A stretch of 64,000 nucleotides of DNA from Planococcus shenhongbingii (GTDB lineage: Bacteria; Bacillota; Bacilli; Bacillales_A; Planococcaceae): the NCBI RefSeq assembly GCF_030413635.1, contig NZ_CP129235.1:1302001-1366000 (forward strand), written 5' to 3'. The notes beneath the pieces were generated by a model, which was not told where the DNA came from, did not search any database, and saw only the letters and a list, made by a program, of their open reading frames with translations. The position numbers and the translations under genes were made by a program. This document shows, piece after piece, positions 38,979 to 47,589 of the stretch (its first letter is position 1; the number at the start of each line of letters is the position of its first letter).

Positions 38979-39354
38979 GCGGCTTGTTTTTGGATTTCTT
39001 CAGGTTTTCTTTTACTCTGTACCTGACAATTTGCCGGATCAGATCTAATGGCAAAGGTTCATGCAGCGGGAATTGGACGGATCCCTTGGCGCTTTTATAC
39101 TTGGATAATTCATTTTCAAAAGCGGTGATGCCGGCGGGAGTGGGATAAAAGCCGATATGATTTTTGAAAGCTGCAAAGTGGACAAGGTTTCCGTGTAGAT
39201 AAAATGTCGGCATTTGATAACTGACTTTTTCATCTGCTTGAGGAGCTTCCTCTTTGATCAATTTCCGGAGATTCTCTAGTGTTTCCTGGATATCTGTAGG
39301 AAATTGGGCGATATACTCATCAATAGTCTTAACTGCTTCATTTTCTGATTTCAT
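38974..39354 (-). CDS. DUF1801 / YdhG-like protein
   Basis: 126-residue soluble protein with the DUF1801 pattern: TIDEYIAQFPTDIQETLENL near residue 10, YQMPTFYLHGNLVHFAAFKN near 45, IGFYPT near 66, and FPLHEPLPLDLIRQIVRYRV near 95. The fold is found in YdhG/YobI-type proteins and the N-terminal part of some iron-related proteins; the function is unknown. GGAGGAG precedes the ATG at 39354. A monocistronic gene. Confidence 0.88.
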   Translation of the reverse strand: MKSENEAVKTIDEYIAQFPTDIQETLENLRKLIKEEAPQADEKVSYQMPTFYLHGNLVHFAAFKNHIGFYPTPAGITAFENELSKYKSAKGSVQFPLHEPLPLDLIRQIVRYRVKENLKKSKNKPQ

Positions 39355-39422
39355 ATTTTCTCCTCCTTGTGAATTCTTAATACACCGCTTTTTTTCATTA
39401 TAGTCATAGCTTCATTATAAAC

Positions 39423-39457
39423 AAAAAAAGCGTACTCCTATCGGAATACGCCTTTTT
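39423..39457 (-). terminator. terminator after the zinc-binding lipoprotein gene
   Basis: GCGTACTCC pairs with GGAATACGC (one mismatch) around TATC, with A and T runs on both sides, 8 bp after the stop codon. Confidence 0.8.
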
Positions 39458-39464
39458 GGCAAAT

Positions 39465-40427
39465 TTATTTTAATACTGTTTCCAAGGTTTGCAAGTTCTT
39501 TTCCATCAATGTGAAATACGTTTCACCATTGTCGATGTTTTCTTGCGTCAAGACGCCCAAATTATGCATTTGAACCGCTTCTGCACCTACTTCTTTTTGA
39601 ATGACTTCGGTAAGATTTGAAGAAACATTCTGCTCGAAAATAATGTGCTGGATGTTTTTTTCTTTTGCCAAATCAACAATTTTAGTCAGTTCTTTTTGAG
39701 ATGGCTCATCTTGGCTGTTTAACCCAGCTACTGCCACTTGGTTGAAGCCATATGGTTCAGCAATATAACCGAACGCTGAATGAGAAACAAAGAACGTATT
39801 GTTTTCTACTCGTTCAGAAAGGTCGGCGAACGACTGGTCAAGCGCTTCAAGTTCAGCGATTAATTTCGTGTAATTGCTTTCGTAAGTCTCGGAACCTTTC
39901 GGATCTGCTTTGATTAATGAATCTTTGATGGACTCCGCCAAGTTTTGGCTAAGAACAGGAGACATCCACACATGCGGGTCTGTTGAACCATGGTTATGGC
40001 CATCGTGACCTTCTTCTGCGTGGCCTTCCTCGCTATGTTCTTCTTCGGAATGACTGGCAGCTTCCAATTCTTCATCGGTAATTGAATCAGCAGTAGCGAC
40101 AAATTCAACATTCTCATTGCTTAAGGTTTTTTTCGCGCTGTCAATAAATCCTTCCAATCCCAGCCCAATATAAAACATCAAATCCGCTTCAGCGAGCGCA
40201 ATCATATCTTGTTGGGTAGGTTCAAAGCTGTGCTCGTTTGAACCCGCGGGATAAACCGATTCGACTGCGACGCGGTCACCGCCAATGCGTTCCGTAAAGT
40301 ATGTAAGCGGATAGACAGTGGTTTTAACTTGCAGTTTTGAATCATCTTCGGTTTGCGTTTCACCTGCAGGATTGCCGCAAGCTGCCAGTAAAAGAATAAG
40401 GGCGATTAATGGGATCAGTTTTTTCAT
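39465..40427 (-). CDS. znuA: zinc ABC transporter substrate-binding lipoprotein
   Basis: Cluster A-I binding protein of 320 residues that delivers Zn2+ to an ABC importer. Signal peptide with lipobox LLAAC (Cys at about residue 17). Metal ligands are expected at His in SNEHSFEPT near 65, His in STDPHVWMSP near 152, and His in SHSAFGY near 216. A flexible His/Glu-rich loop (about 120-148, with HSEEGHAEEGHDGHNHG) is typical for zinc rather than manganese. GGAGG precedes the ATG. No permease or ATPase gene is adjacent, so these must be elsewhere. Confidence 0.93.
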   Translation of the reverse strand: MKKLIPLIALILLLAACGNPAGETQTEDDSKLQVKTTVYPLTYFTERIGGDRVAVESVYPAGSNEHSFEPTQQDMIALAEADLMFYIGLGLEGFIDSAKKTLSNENVEFVATADSITDEELEAASHSEEEHSEEGHAEEGHDGHNHGSTDPHVWMSPVLSQNLAESIKDSLIKADPKGSETYESNYTKLIAELEALDQSFADLSERVENNTFFVSHSAFGYIAEPYGFNQVAVAGLNSQDEPSQKELTKIVDLAKEKNIQHIIFEQNVSSNLTEVIQKEVGAEAVQMHNLGVLTQENIDNGETYFTLMEKNLQTLETVLK

Positions 40428-40438
40428 TTTGTACCTCC

Positions 40439-40459
40439 AAATTGTAACGGTTACGTTTT
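40439..40459. promoter_or_regulatory. Zur-box-like operator of znuA
   Basis: AAATTGTAACGGTTACGTTTT: a 7-1-7 near-palindrome (TTGTAAC-G-GTTACGT) resembling the B. subtilis Zur box TCGTAAT-N-ATTACGA. It lies 12 bp before the znuA start. Zinc repression is inferred. Confidence 0.6.
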
Positions 40460-40514
40460 AAGAACAAAATGAATGTTACACGATTTTTTTTGAAAACACA
40501 AGAAAAACCACCAA

Positions 40515-40745
40515 TTATTTTTTTGGTGGCCATTTCTCCGGAACAAAATCGACTCCGCCTTTATTGAACGGATGGCATCTCAGGATGCGTCTCGCTGCCA
40601 AGTATCCGCCTTTTAAAGCACCATGCTTTTCCACTGCTTCAATTCCGTAATGGGAACAAGTGGGATAAAAACGGCAGCTCGGAGGAGATAAAGGAGAGAT
40701 GAAACGCTGATAAAAGCGGATCATCTTAAGCAGAATGGTCTTCAT
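40515..40745 (-). CDS. yidD: membrane protein insertion efficiency factor YidD
   Basis: 76-residue YidD-family protein that assists membrane protein insertion with YidC/Oxa1. The family core is complete: [20 protein letters not shown] near residue 11, then [17 protein letters not shown], and [19 protein letters not shown] with the conserved cysteines. The ribosome-binding site before ATG 40745 is weak. It lies alone between znuA and dps. Confidence 0.94.
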   Translation of the reverse strand: MKTILLKMIRFYQRFISPLSPPSCRFYPTCSHYGIEAVEKHGALKGGYLAARRILRCHPFNKGGVDFVPEKWPPKK

Positions 40746-40851
40746 TTGAGGTCAGCTTCTTTCTGGAAAATTGTCATTATGTTTATTGTAAGCAGAAGAG
40801 AGGTATAAATAAAGTATGTAAGCTTATCAAAAACATTGGAGAGTGATTTGA

Positions 40852-41298
40852 ATGTCAACGGAATTAAACAAAGAGTTAAACGTACAAGTCGCAACATGGT
40901 CAGTAGTCTACACGAAATTACATAATTTTCACTGGTATGTAAAAGGCCATCAATTCTTTACCTTGCATGTGAAATTTGAAGAATTATATAACGAAGCAAC
41001 TCAATATATGGATGAAATTGCAGAGCGCTTGTTGGCTCTTGGCGGAAAACCGGTGGCAACGATGAAAGAGCAGTTGGAGCTATCGGTCGTAAAAGAAGCC
41101 ACAAGCAAAGAAGATTCGGATGCAATGGTTCAGACGGTTGTGTCTGATTACGATACAATCATGAAGTCATTGAAAAAAGGCATGGAACTGGCAGCTGAAG
41201 ACAATGATGACATGACAGAAGACATGTTAAATGCCATTCACCAAAACTTAGAAAAACATTCTTGGATGTTGTCAGCATTTTTGGGCGAAAAGAAGTAA
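40852..41298 (+). CDS. dps: Dps ferritin-like DNA-protection protein
   Basis: Dodecameric mini-ferritin of 148 residues that oxidises Fe2+ with H2O2 and stores iron. The inter-subunit ferroxidase site is seen in [20 protein letters not shown] with [19 protein letters not shown] (His, Asp, Glu residues at the expected spacing near residues 22-60). GGAGAG precedes the ATG. In B. subtilis dps also lies near ytkD. I found no convincing PerR box upstream. Confidence 0.95.
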   Translation: MSTELNKELNVQVATWSVVYTKLHNFHWYVKGHQFFTLHVKFEELYNEATQYMDEIAERLLALGGKPVATMKEQLELSVVKEATSKEDSDAMVQTVVSDYDTIMKSLKKGMELAAEDNDDMTEDMLNAIHQNLEKHSWMLSAFLGEKK

Positions 41299-41311
41299 AA
41301 TAGAGATACAG

Positions 41312-41344
41312 AAGCGTGCACTGTTAATCAGTGTACGCTTTTTC
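41312..41344 (+). terminator. terminator after dps
   Basis: AAGCGTGCACTG pairs with CAGTGTACGCTT (one G-T pair) around TTAAT, then T-run. Confidence 0.88.
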
Positions 41345-41365
41345 TAATGTCCAAGAGGTGAATGA

Positions 41366-41824
41366 ATGGAATACATAGACTTGAACGGCAATCTGTGCAA
41401 ACTGTCTTTTGAACCTGGAATCTTTTCGGTTGAAAGCAAGCATGTATTAGTGATTTGCAAATATAGCGGCAAGTGGGTGCTGACAAAGCATAAAACCCGC
41501 GGCTTGGAATTTCCGGGCGGCAAAGTGGAGCCAAGGGAAAGTTTAGCACAGGCAGCGGTTAGGGAAGTATATGAAGAAACCGGTGCGGTCATCGGCAAAC
41601 TGGAATGGCTGGCTGAGTACATGGTTTTTTCAGATCAACCGTTTTGCAAAACGGTTTTTATTGCGGAGACAGAGCGCTTGGAAGCCATCGCTTTGATGGA
41701 AACAGAAGGCATTGTTTTGTCGGAACAGCTCCTTTTGGATGATTCATACAGCTTTTTAATGAAAGACAAAGGAATGAAGGAAATTATAAAGAAGGTGATG
41801 CAACATGGAAAATGGGACGATTGA
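41366..41824 (+). CDS. ytkD: Nudix hydrolase YtkD (8-oxo-dGTPase type)
   Basis: 152-residue Nudix enzyme. The Nudix box is complete at about residues 51-73: GGKVEPRESLAQ, then VREVYEETGAV. B. subtilis YtkD hydrolyses 8-oxo-dGTP and nucleoside triphosphates, guarding against oxidative mutagenesis, which fits its place next to dps. AGAGGTGA precedes the ATG at 41366. It overlaps the following hydrolase gene by 20 bp. Confidence 0.9.
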   Translation: MEYIDLNGNLCKLSFEPGIFSVESKHVLVICKYSGKWVLTKHKTRGLEFPGGKVEPRESLAQAAVREVYEETGAVIGKLEWLAEYMVFSDQPFCKTVFIAETERLEAIALMETEGIVLSEQLLLDDSYSFLMKDKGMKEIIKKVMQHGKWDD

Positions 41825-42584
41825 ATCGAAAAAAATCTATCCATCGCCAAATCCGAATGTCCGGCTGACAGAAATCGTTTATTGGTCCGATGGATTGAAA
41901 GTGAAAGGTCTCTTGGCTGAACCGAAAAAGTCTGGGAATTGGAGCGGCATTCTTTATCTGAGAGGCGGCATCCAGTCAATTGGAATGGTGCGTCCTGCAC
42001 GAATCGCTCAATTTGCGGCTCAAGGCTTTGTCGTGTTTGCCCCGTATTACAGAGGAAATCGGGGAGGGCAAGGACGGGATGAATTTGGAGGAGCGGATAG
42101 ATGGGATGCGGTATACGCGGTAGAAGTCTTAAAGGAATTCTGCAGCGGTAGGGTCCACATTCTGGCTTTTTCGCGCGGAGGCATCATGGCCCTATGGACG
42201 GCTGTATTAAGAGATGACATCACATCAGTCGTTACATGGGCAGGCGTAACCGATACCGTTTTAACCTATAAAGAGCGGCCGGATATGCGGCGGATGATGA
42301 AAAGACTGTACGGAGGCACGCCAAATACGGCACTGACCGCGTATGAAGAGCGTAACCCTTTGCTGCGGCTAGACGAAACAAAAGCGCCTGTTCTAATCAT
42401 CCACGGTTTAAAAGATGAAAATGTCTCGCCTGGCCAAGCGTATTTATTGGAAGAAGCATTAAAGCTTAATGGCCAACAGCACGAAACCTGGTATTTCCCG
42501 GAATATACTCATTTTTTCCCGCCAGCAGCCAATCGCAAAACCGTAAAAGCGTTGACGGAATGGATGAGAAGGAACGAAAGGTGA
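41805..42584 (+). CDS. ytmA: alpha/beta hydrolase of the prolyl-oligopeptidase type (YtmA-like)
   Basis: 259-residue S9-type hydrolase lacking the propeller domain. The nucleophile elbow is AFSRGGIMAL near residue 118, Asp lies in IIHGLKDENVSP near 203 and His in PEYTHFFPP near 235. YLRGGIQS and APYYRGNRGGQG frame the oxyanion region. It matches YtmA of B. subtilis in length and neighbourhood; the substrate is unknown. GAAGGTGATG inside ytkD provides its ribosome-binding site, so the two are coupled. Confidence 0.88.
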   Translation: MENGTIESKKIYPSPNPNVRLTEIVYWSDGLKVKGLLAEPKKSGNWSGILYLRGGIQSIGMVRPARIAQFAAQGFVVFAPYYRGNRGGQGRDEFGGADRWDAVYAVEVLKEFCSGRVHILAFSRGGIMALWTAVLRDDITSVVTWAGVTDTVLTYKERPDMRRMMKRLYGGTPNTALTAYEERNPLLRLDETKAPVLIIHGLKDENVSPGQAYLLEEALKLNGQQHETWYFPEYTHFFPPAANRKTVKALTEWMRRNER

Positions 42585-42691
42585 TGGCCGAAACTAGCGA
42601 AGCGATACAAGTACAATGCAGAGACAGGAGTAAGAGATTTCACTGAATATCGTTGTATATTTAGATTAATAAAATTTGTGAACTTTCAATG

Positions 42692-42722
42692 AAAAAAGCT
42701 ATCCATAAAGGATAGCTTTTTT
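42692..42722. terminator. terminator of pckA (bidirectional)
   Basis: AAAAAAGCTATCC pairs perfectly with GGATAGCTTTTTT around ATAAA. It lies between the convergent ytmA and pckA genes. Confidence 0.92.
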
Positions 42723-42732
42723 AGCTTGCTTA

Positions 42733-44322
42733 TTAAATCTTTGCCGGTCCGCCTTGAACGCTGATATCAGCTGAAACGGTGCCGAATTTTTTGAAGTTTT
42801 CTTGGAATTCCTGAGAAAGTTCTTTTGCTTTCTTGTCGTAAGCTTCTTTGTCTGCCCATGCATTGCGTGGATTCAAGATTTCAGAAGGCACGCCAGTTAT
42901 TTGTTTTGGAATTTGCAGACCAAAGATTTCTTCTTTATCAGTTTCGATATCATGAAGTTCGCCTTTGATTGCAGCACGCACCATTGTGCGTGTGTATGAC
43001 AATTTCATACGGCTGCCGACTCCGTACTCGCCGCCAGTCCAGCCCGTATTTACAAGGAATACATCAACACCATGCTCGTCGATTTTTTGTCCAAGCATTT
43101 CAGCGTACACAGTCGCATGCAAAGGAAGGAAAGGTGATCCGAAGCAAGTTGAGAATGTCGCTTCAGGAGAAGTAACCCCGCGCTCTGTTCCAGCCAGTTT
43201 AGATGTGTAGCCGCTTAAGAAATGATACATTGCTTGTTCTTTCGTCAATTTGCTGATTGGAGGCAACACGCCGAAAGCATCAGCTGTCAAAAATACGATT
43301 GTTTTTGGGTGCCCTGCTACCGAAGGATCCACAATATTATCAATTGCCTGGATCGGGTAAGCGGCACGTGTATTTTCAGTCAATGATCCATCGTGATAAT
43401 CCGGGATGCGTGTATCGTCGTCAACGACAACGTTTTCTAAAACAGCACCGAAACGGATGGCGTCATAGATTTGGGGTTCGTGCTCACGTGTAAGATTGAT
43501 TGTTTTTGCGTAGCAGCCGCCTTCAATATTGAAGACGCCGTTATCCGACCAGCCGTGCTCGTCGTCACCGATCAATTTACGGTCTTCATCAGCAGATAAA
43601 GTTGTTTTTCCTGTTCCGGATAAACCGAAGAATAATGCTACGTCGCCCTCATGGCCTACGTTAGCTGAACAGTGCATCGGAAGAATGCCTTTTTCAGGCA
43701 AGATGTGGTTCATGATGGAGAAGATAGATTTTTTCATTTCGCCGGCGTATTCAGTGCCGCCGATCAGAATGATTTTTTTCTCCATAGAAACGATGATAAA
43801 TGTTTCAGAATCAGTGCCGTCCACTGCAGGATCTGCTTGGAATGTCGGGGCGTAGACAACGGTAAATTCCGCTTCATGCGCCGCCAGTTCTTCTGCAGTC
43901 GGGCGGATGAACAATTGGTGGGCGAACAGATTATGCCAAGCGTATTCATTGATCGTCTGGATAGCCAAACGAGACTCTGGGTCTGCTCCTGCAAAGCCTT
44001 TGAAAACATATAATGCATCTTGTTGTTTCAAGTGCTCAATTACTTTGTTATATAAGTTTTCAAAAACATCAGAAGAAATCGGACGGTTGACAGCGCCCCA
44101 ATCAATTTTATCTTTTGAAATCTCTTCTTCTACTATATACTTGTCTTTAGGTGAGCGGCCTGTGTATTTGCCTGTTTCAGCTTTTACTGCGCCTTCTCGA
44201 GTCAATACGGCTTCCCCACGTGATGTTGCTGCTTCCACTAATTGCGGAACTGAAAGCTGGACGTGCACATTTTGGCCATTTAAAAGATCCTTTAAGTTGT
44301 TTGCGAAGTTCACTGGATTCAT
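42733..44322 (-). CDS. pckA: phosphoenolpyruvate carboxykinase (ATP)
   Basis: ATP-dependent gluconeogenic enzyme of 529 residues turning oxaloacetate into phosphoenolpyruvate. Motifs: [12 protein letters not shown] near residue 55, [20 protein letters not shown] near 216, the kinase P-loop [14 protein letters not shown] near 234, the metal-binding DDEHGWSD near 254, and [16 protein letters not shown] near 437. Length is typical. GGAAGG precedes the ATG. It is divergent from metK, as in B. subtilis, where pckA is repressed by glycolytic growth through CcpN. Confidence 0.97.
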   Translation of the reverse strand: MNPVNFANNLKDLLNGQNVHVQLSVPQLVEAATSRGEAVLTREGAVKAETGKYTGRSPKDKYIVEEEISKDKIDWGAVNRPISSDVFENLYNKVIEHLKQQDALYVFKGFAGADPESRLAIQTINEYAWHNLFAHQLFIRPTAEELAAHEAEFTVVYAPTFQADPAVDGTDSETFIIVSMEKKIILIGGTEYAGEMKKSIFSIMNHILPEKGILPMHCSANVGHEGDVALFFGLSGTGKTTLSADEDRKLIGDDEHGWSDNGVFNIEGGCYAKTINLTREHEPQIYDAIRFGAVLENVVVDDDTRIPDYHDGSLTENTRAAYPIQAIDNIVDPSVAGHPKTIVFLTADAFGVLPPISKLTKEQAMYHFLSGYTSKLAGTERGVTSPEATFSTCFGSPFLPLHATVYAEMLGQKIDEHGVDVFLVNTGWTGGEYGVGSRMKLSYTRTMVRAAIKGELHDIETDKEEIFGLQIPKQITGVPSEILNPRNAWADKEAYDKKAKELSQEFQENFKKFGTVSADISVQGGPAKI

Positions 44323-44384
44323 TTATATGTACCTTCCTTTTCGGTTATTCCCATGGTGATGGGGAGGATGTATATTCGAACATT

Positions 44385-44412
44385 AGTATAACACATTGAG
44401 CCCATTAGTCTA
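44385..44412 (-). promoter_or_regulatory. putative pckA promoter
   Basis: On the minus strand TAGACT (44407-44412), 16 bp, TATACT (44385-44390), 63 bp before the pckA start. Confidence 0.55.
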
Positions 44413-44419
44413 TACTAAT
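44404..44419. promoter_or_regulatory. palindrome overlapping the pckA -35
   Basis: ATTAGT, 4 bp, ACTAAT, a perfect inverted repeat covering the -35 box; another ATTAGTATA occurs at the -10. This is a candidate repressor site. I could not match it with confidence to a known CcpN motif. Confidence 0.45.
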
Positions 44420-44512
44420 AACTGATTGTAATGAAAAAAATACATTTAAGGATCTTGATTCGCCTATTATCACCTATTAATGATTTAATATGGACAGATT
44501 GATTGAAAAACG

Positions 44513-44541
44513 TTGACATAACATTATACTTTCCGTATGAT
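44513..44541 (+). promoter_or_regulatory. metK promoter
   Basis: Consensus TTGACA (44513-44518), 17 bp, TATGAT (44536-44541). The SAM aptamer begins 18 bp later. Confidence 0.85.
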
Positions 44542-44558
44542 GAAAAATTGAACGGATA

Positions 44559-44671
44559 CTCTTATTCCGAGCTGGTGGAGGGGACAGGCCCTATGAAACC
44601 CGGCAACCTGCTGCAAATTGCAGAGAAGGTGCCAAACCTGAAGCAAGGAACTCAACCTTGGACGATAAGAG
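44559..44671 (+). promoter_or_regulatory. SAM-I (S-box) riboswitch of metK
   Basis: Conserved S-box blocks in order: P1 strand CTCTTAT (44559-44565), GAGCTGGTGGAGGGGACAGG, CCCTATGAAACCCGGCAACC, AAGGTGCCAAACC, and the closing strand ATAAGAG (44665-44671). It senses S-adenosylmethionine and lowers metK expression when SAM is plentiful. After it, ATAAG could re-pair with CTTAT at 44680-44684 as an antiterminator. A weak hairpin followed by seven T near 44693-44733 may be the terminator. Confidence 0.93.
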
Positions 44672-44868
44672 TGAAAGGTGCTTATGATGATTTCTCCTTT
44701 CCACATGCAAATGATGGATGGGATTTTTTTATGAAATTGCCCTTAATCCTCGTGTACAAAGGCCACAACGGCTTGAAGTTCAATCCTTACGGAACGGACT
44801 TGACATGGGAAACGAGTACCGTATCAATTTCGAGAGCAATCTCGCAGGATATAAGGAGGAAACACATT

Positions 44869-46080
44869 TTGAAAAACCGTCGATTATTCACATCAGAATC
44901 AGTAACAGAAGGACATCCGGATAAAATCTGTGACCAGATTTCAGATGCAATCCTGGATGCCATTTTAGCAGAAGATCCCAATGCGCGTGTTGCATGCGAA
45001 ACCACTGTAACTACAGGGTTAGTGCTTGTTGCAGGGGAAATCACGACTTCTACTTACGTTGATATCCCGAAAGTTGTACGTGAAACAGTACGGGAAATCG
45101 GTTATACACGTGCTAAATATGGCTTTGACTCAGAAACAAGTGCAATTCTGACATCTATCGATGAGCAATCACCGGACATCGCTGCTGGAGTAAACGTAGC
45201 GCTTGAATCGCGTGAAGGCCAAATGACTGATAAAGAATTAGACGATATTGGAGCAGGAGACCAAGGTCTGATGTTCGGATTCGCGTGCAACGAAACGGAA
45301 GAATTAATGCCTCTACCAATCTCACTAGCTCATAAATTGGCACGCCGATTGGCTCAAGTGCGCAAAGAAGAAATACTTCCATATTTGCGTCCCGATGGCA
45401 AAACACAAGTTACCATCGAATACGATGAAAACAATAAACCGCTTCGCGTGGACACCATCGTTATTTCCACACAGCATCACCCGGAAGTGACACTTGAACA
45501 AATACAGCGCAACATCAAAGAATATGTCATCAATGAAGTTGTCCCTCAACATTTGATGGATGATGAAACAAAATACTTCATTAACCCGACTGGCCGTTTT
45601 GTAATTGGTGGTCCACAAGGAGATGCGGGCCTTACAGGGCGCAAAATCATTGTTGACACTTACGGCGGCTTTGCACGCCATGGCGGCGGCGCATTCTCAG
45701 GAAAAGACGCGACGAAAGTGGACCGTTCAGCGGCTTATGCAGCTCGTTATGTAGCGAAAAACATTGTGGCAGCAGGCTTGGCAGATCGTTGCGAAGTGCA
45801 ATTGGCTTACGCAATCGGCGTAGCTCATCCAGTATCAATCGCTTTTGATACATTTGGAACGGGCAAAGTCGACGAAGAAACTTTGGACGATCTAGTCCGT
45901 GCAAACTTCGATTTGCGCCCGGCTGGAATCATCAAAATGTTGGATCTTCGACGCCCGATCTACAAACAAACAGCAGCATATGGACATTTTGGACGCACCG
46001 ATATCGACCTTCCATGGGAACGTACAGATAAAGTGGAAGTTCTTAGAGAACAATCAGGCATCTTTAATGGACAAGCTTAA
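44869..46080 (+). CDS. metK: S-adenosylmethionine synthetase
   Basis: Makes SAM from methionine and ATP; 403 residues. The TTG at 44869 ([19 protein letters not shown]) is eight bases after AAGGAGG; the frame stays open far upstream through the riboswitch, which is not coding. Motifs: [17 protein letters not shown] near residue 12, [16 protein letters not shown] near 119, [16 protein letters not shown] near 246 and [16 protein letters not shown] near 272. It is monocistronic, between the S-box and a strong terminator. Confidence 0.97.
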   Translation: MKNRRLFTSESVTEGHPDKICDQISDAILDAILAEDPNARVACETTVTTGLVLVAGEITTSTYVDIPKVVRETVREIGYTRAKYGFDSETSAILTSIDEQSPDIAAGVNVALESREGQMTDKELDDIGAGDQGLMFGFACNETEELMPLPISLAHKLARRLAQVRKEEILPYLRPDGKTQVTIEYDENNKPLRVDTIVISTQHHPEVTLEQIQRNIKEYVINEVVPQHLMDDETKYFINPTGRFVIGGPQGDAGLTGRKIIVDTYGGFARHGGGAFSGKDATKVDRSAAYAARYVAKNIVAAGLADRCEVQLAYAIGVAHPVSIAFDTFGTGKVDEETLDDLVRANFDLRPAGIIKMLDLRRPIYKQTAAYGHFGRTDIDLPWERTDKVEVLREQSGIFNGQA

Positions 46081-46087
46081 AAACAAC

Positions 46088-46125
46088 AAAAAGACGATCA
46101 GGCAAAAATGCCTGATCGTCTTTTT
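46088..46125. terminator. bidirectional terminator after metK
   Basis: AAAAAGACGATCAGGCA pairs perfectly with TGCCTGATCGTCTTTTT around a short A-rich loop, between convergent genes. Confidence 0.95.
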
Positions 46126-46129
46126 ATTG

Positions 46130-46663
46130 TTATTTTTCTTGCTCGATATAGGTTTTTTGCAATGATTTATAGTAAGCACCTTTTTCCGCATACTCCCGGA
46201 CGATGCGTTCCATATCTTGCTTATCATCATCCCGGAGTTCACGGACCACTTTCGCTGGACGCCCAAGCGCCAGCATTCCGGGCGGAATGACTTTGCCGGG
46301 CGGAACGAGGCTTCCAGCTCCGATGAATGCGCCTTCTCCAACTTCAGCGCCGTCTAATATGATGGATCCCATGCCAATCAGTGCGCCTTTTCGGATAATG
46401 CAGCTATGGAGTGTCACTTGATGGCCAATCGTGACATTGTCTTCAAGAATCAATGTTTTCCCTGGACTCTGGTGAAGCATGCATAAATCCTGGATATTGG
46501 TTTTGTTTCCGATGATAGTCGGAGAGACGTCACCGCGTATGACGGTATTGAACCAGACGGATGATTCAGCACCAATTGTCACATCACCGGTAATTGTTGT
46601 ATGGTCCGCGATGAATACGGATGGATGAATGGATGGGTGCTTGCCGTTGAATGGGTAAATCAT
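46130..46663 (-). CDS. ytoA: gamma-carbonic anhydrase-like hexapeptide protein
   Basis: 177-residue left-handed beta-helix protein with repeated hexapeptides (TTITGDVTIGAESSVW, TILEDNVTIG type) and the gamma-carbonic anhydrase metal ligands His in LCMLHQSPG near residue 63, and the His pair in TIGHQVTLHSCII near 84-89. The Arg of VIRGDVSP near 44 is also conserved. It is the YrdA/YtoA group; carbonic anhydrase activity is plausible but not shown for all members. GGAGG precedes the ATG. Confidence 0.92.
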   Translation of the reverse strand: MIYPFNGKHPSIHPSVFIADHTTITGDVTIGAESSVWFNTVIRGDVSPTIIGNKTNIQDLCMLHQSPGKTLILEDNVTIGHQVTLHSCIIRKGALIGMGSIILDGAEVGEGAFIGAGSLVPPGKVIPPGMLALGRPAKVVRELRDDDKQDMERIVREYAEKGAYYKSLQKTYIEQEK

Positions 46664-46767
46664 GGAAAACCTCCGTTAAAAAAGATAAGATATCTATAAT
46701 CGTAACAAATTTACTGCAAAGGTCAAATCTGTTGGTTGGATAAAAGATGAAGAAAGGAGTGCAGCAG

Positions 46768-47571
46768 ATGTGGAAATGGGAAGCGAAAGGACAAGCAAAG
46801 GCAGTTATAGTGCTCGTGCACAGCGCGTATGAACACCATATTCGCTATGCCTGGCAAATCGATCAATGGCGTTCTGAGAATTTTCACGTCATTACAGGAG
46901 ATTTGCCAGGCCATGGGAAAAGTGCACCGGCAAATCAGCCGCATCAGGAATCGTTTATAGCCTATGAGGAATCGGTCCGGGCTTCGACTCTTGCTGCTTT
47001 AGAAGAACAGCTCCCGGTGTTTATCGTTGCCCATGGACTTGGAGCTACTATTGTTATGAATTTCTTAAGCCATAACCCTTACCCAATAGCTGGCGTCGTC
47101 TTTAGTTCTCCTTGGCTGCGTTTGATAAAAACTCCATCGAAATTTTCGGCTGCACTGACAGGCTTGCATAAACTGACCTCTAATATGGCAATTGAACATC
47201 ATATTCATATCCATGACTTAACGCGCAATAAAGAAGTAATTGAACAAGAAAAAGACGATTCCTTGTATAACTCTACTGTGACCGTTGGATGGTATCATGA
47301 ATTGCAGACTTATTTGAAGCAAACAGCGCAAAACATCGGGAAATTTCCGGACATCCCGATTTTTATCCAAACAGGTGAAGTTGATGCAATCGCTGACCAA
47401 GCATATACGAAACTATGGCTCAAACAACAGGAATTAAAAGAATTCAGCTTTAAAGAATGGCCGCGTTGTTATCATGATCTTTTTCAGGAACCGGAACGTG
47501 AAGATGTATTTATTTCATCTCATTTATTCATTAAGAATGTGTTGCGTTCTCTCGGCTATGTAGTGACATAA
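46768..47571 (+). CDS. ytpA: YtpA-like alpha/beta hydrolase lacking the nucleophile serine
   Basis: 267 residues from ATG 46768 (MWKWEAKG), eight bases after AAAGGAG; an in-frame ATG at 46747 overlaps that site. It matches the B. subtilis lysophospholipase-like YtpA in its start (MWxWKAE type), DLPGHGKS near residue 51, the Asp of GEVDAIAD near 210, and the His of CYHDLFQEPEREDVF near 240. The nucleophile elbow, normally GHSMGG, reads AHGLGA here: the Ser codon is GGA at 47035-47037. The usual HG of the oxyanion motif is HS. Either it is inactive or it has another role. It is followed 18 bp later by the LLM gene. Confidence 0.85.
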   Translation: MWKWEAKGQAKAVIVLVHSAYEHHIRYAWQIDQWRSENFHVITGDLPGHGKSAPANQPHQESFIAYEESVRASTLAALEEQLPVFIVAHGLGATIVMNFLSHNPYPIAGVVFSSPWLRLIKTPSKFSAALTGLHKLTSNMAIEHHIHIHDLTRNKEVIEQEKDDSLYNSTVTVGWYHELQTYLKQTAQNIGKFPDIPIFIQTGEVDAIADQAYTKLWLKQQELKEFSFKEWPRCYHDLFQEPEREDVFISSHLFIKNVLRSLGYVVT

Positions 47572-47589
47572 ATAGGAGGCAATAGACTT

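Noticed and set aside
40746..40851. PerR box before dps
   Set aside because: No sequence close to TTATAAT-N-ATTATAA is present in the upstream interval.
44503..44868. N-terminal extension of metK by 122 codons
   Set aside because: The segment is the promoter and SAM riboswitch. MetK homology begins at [10 protein letters not shown], where a proper ribosome-binding site precedes TTG 44869.
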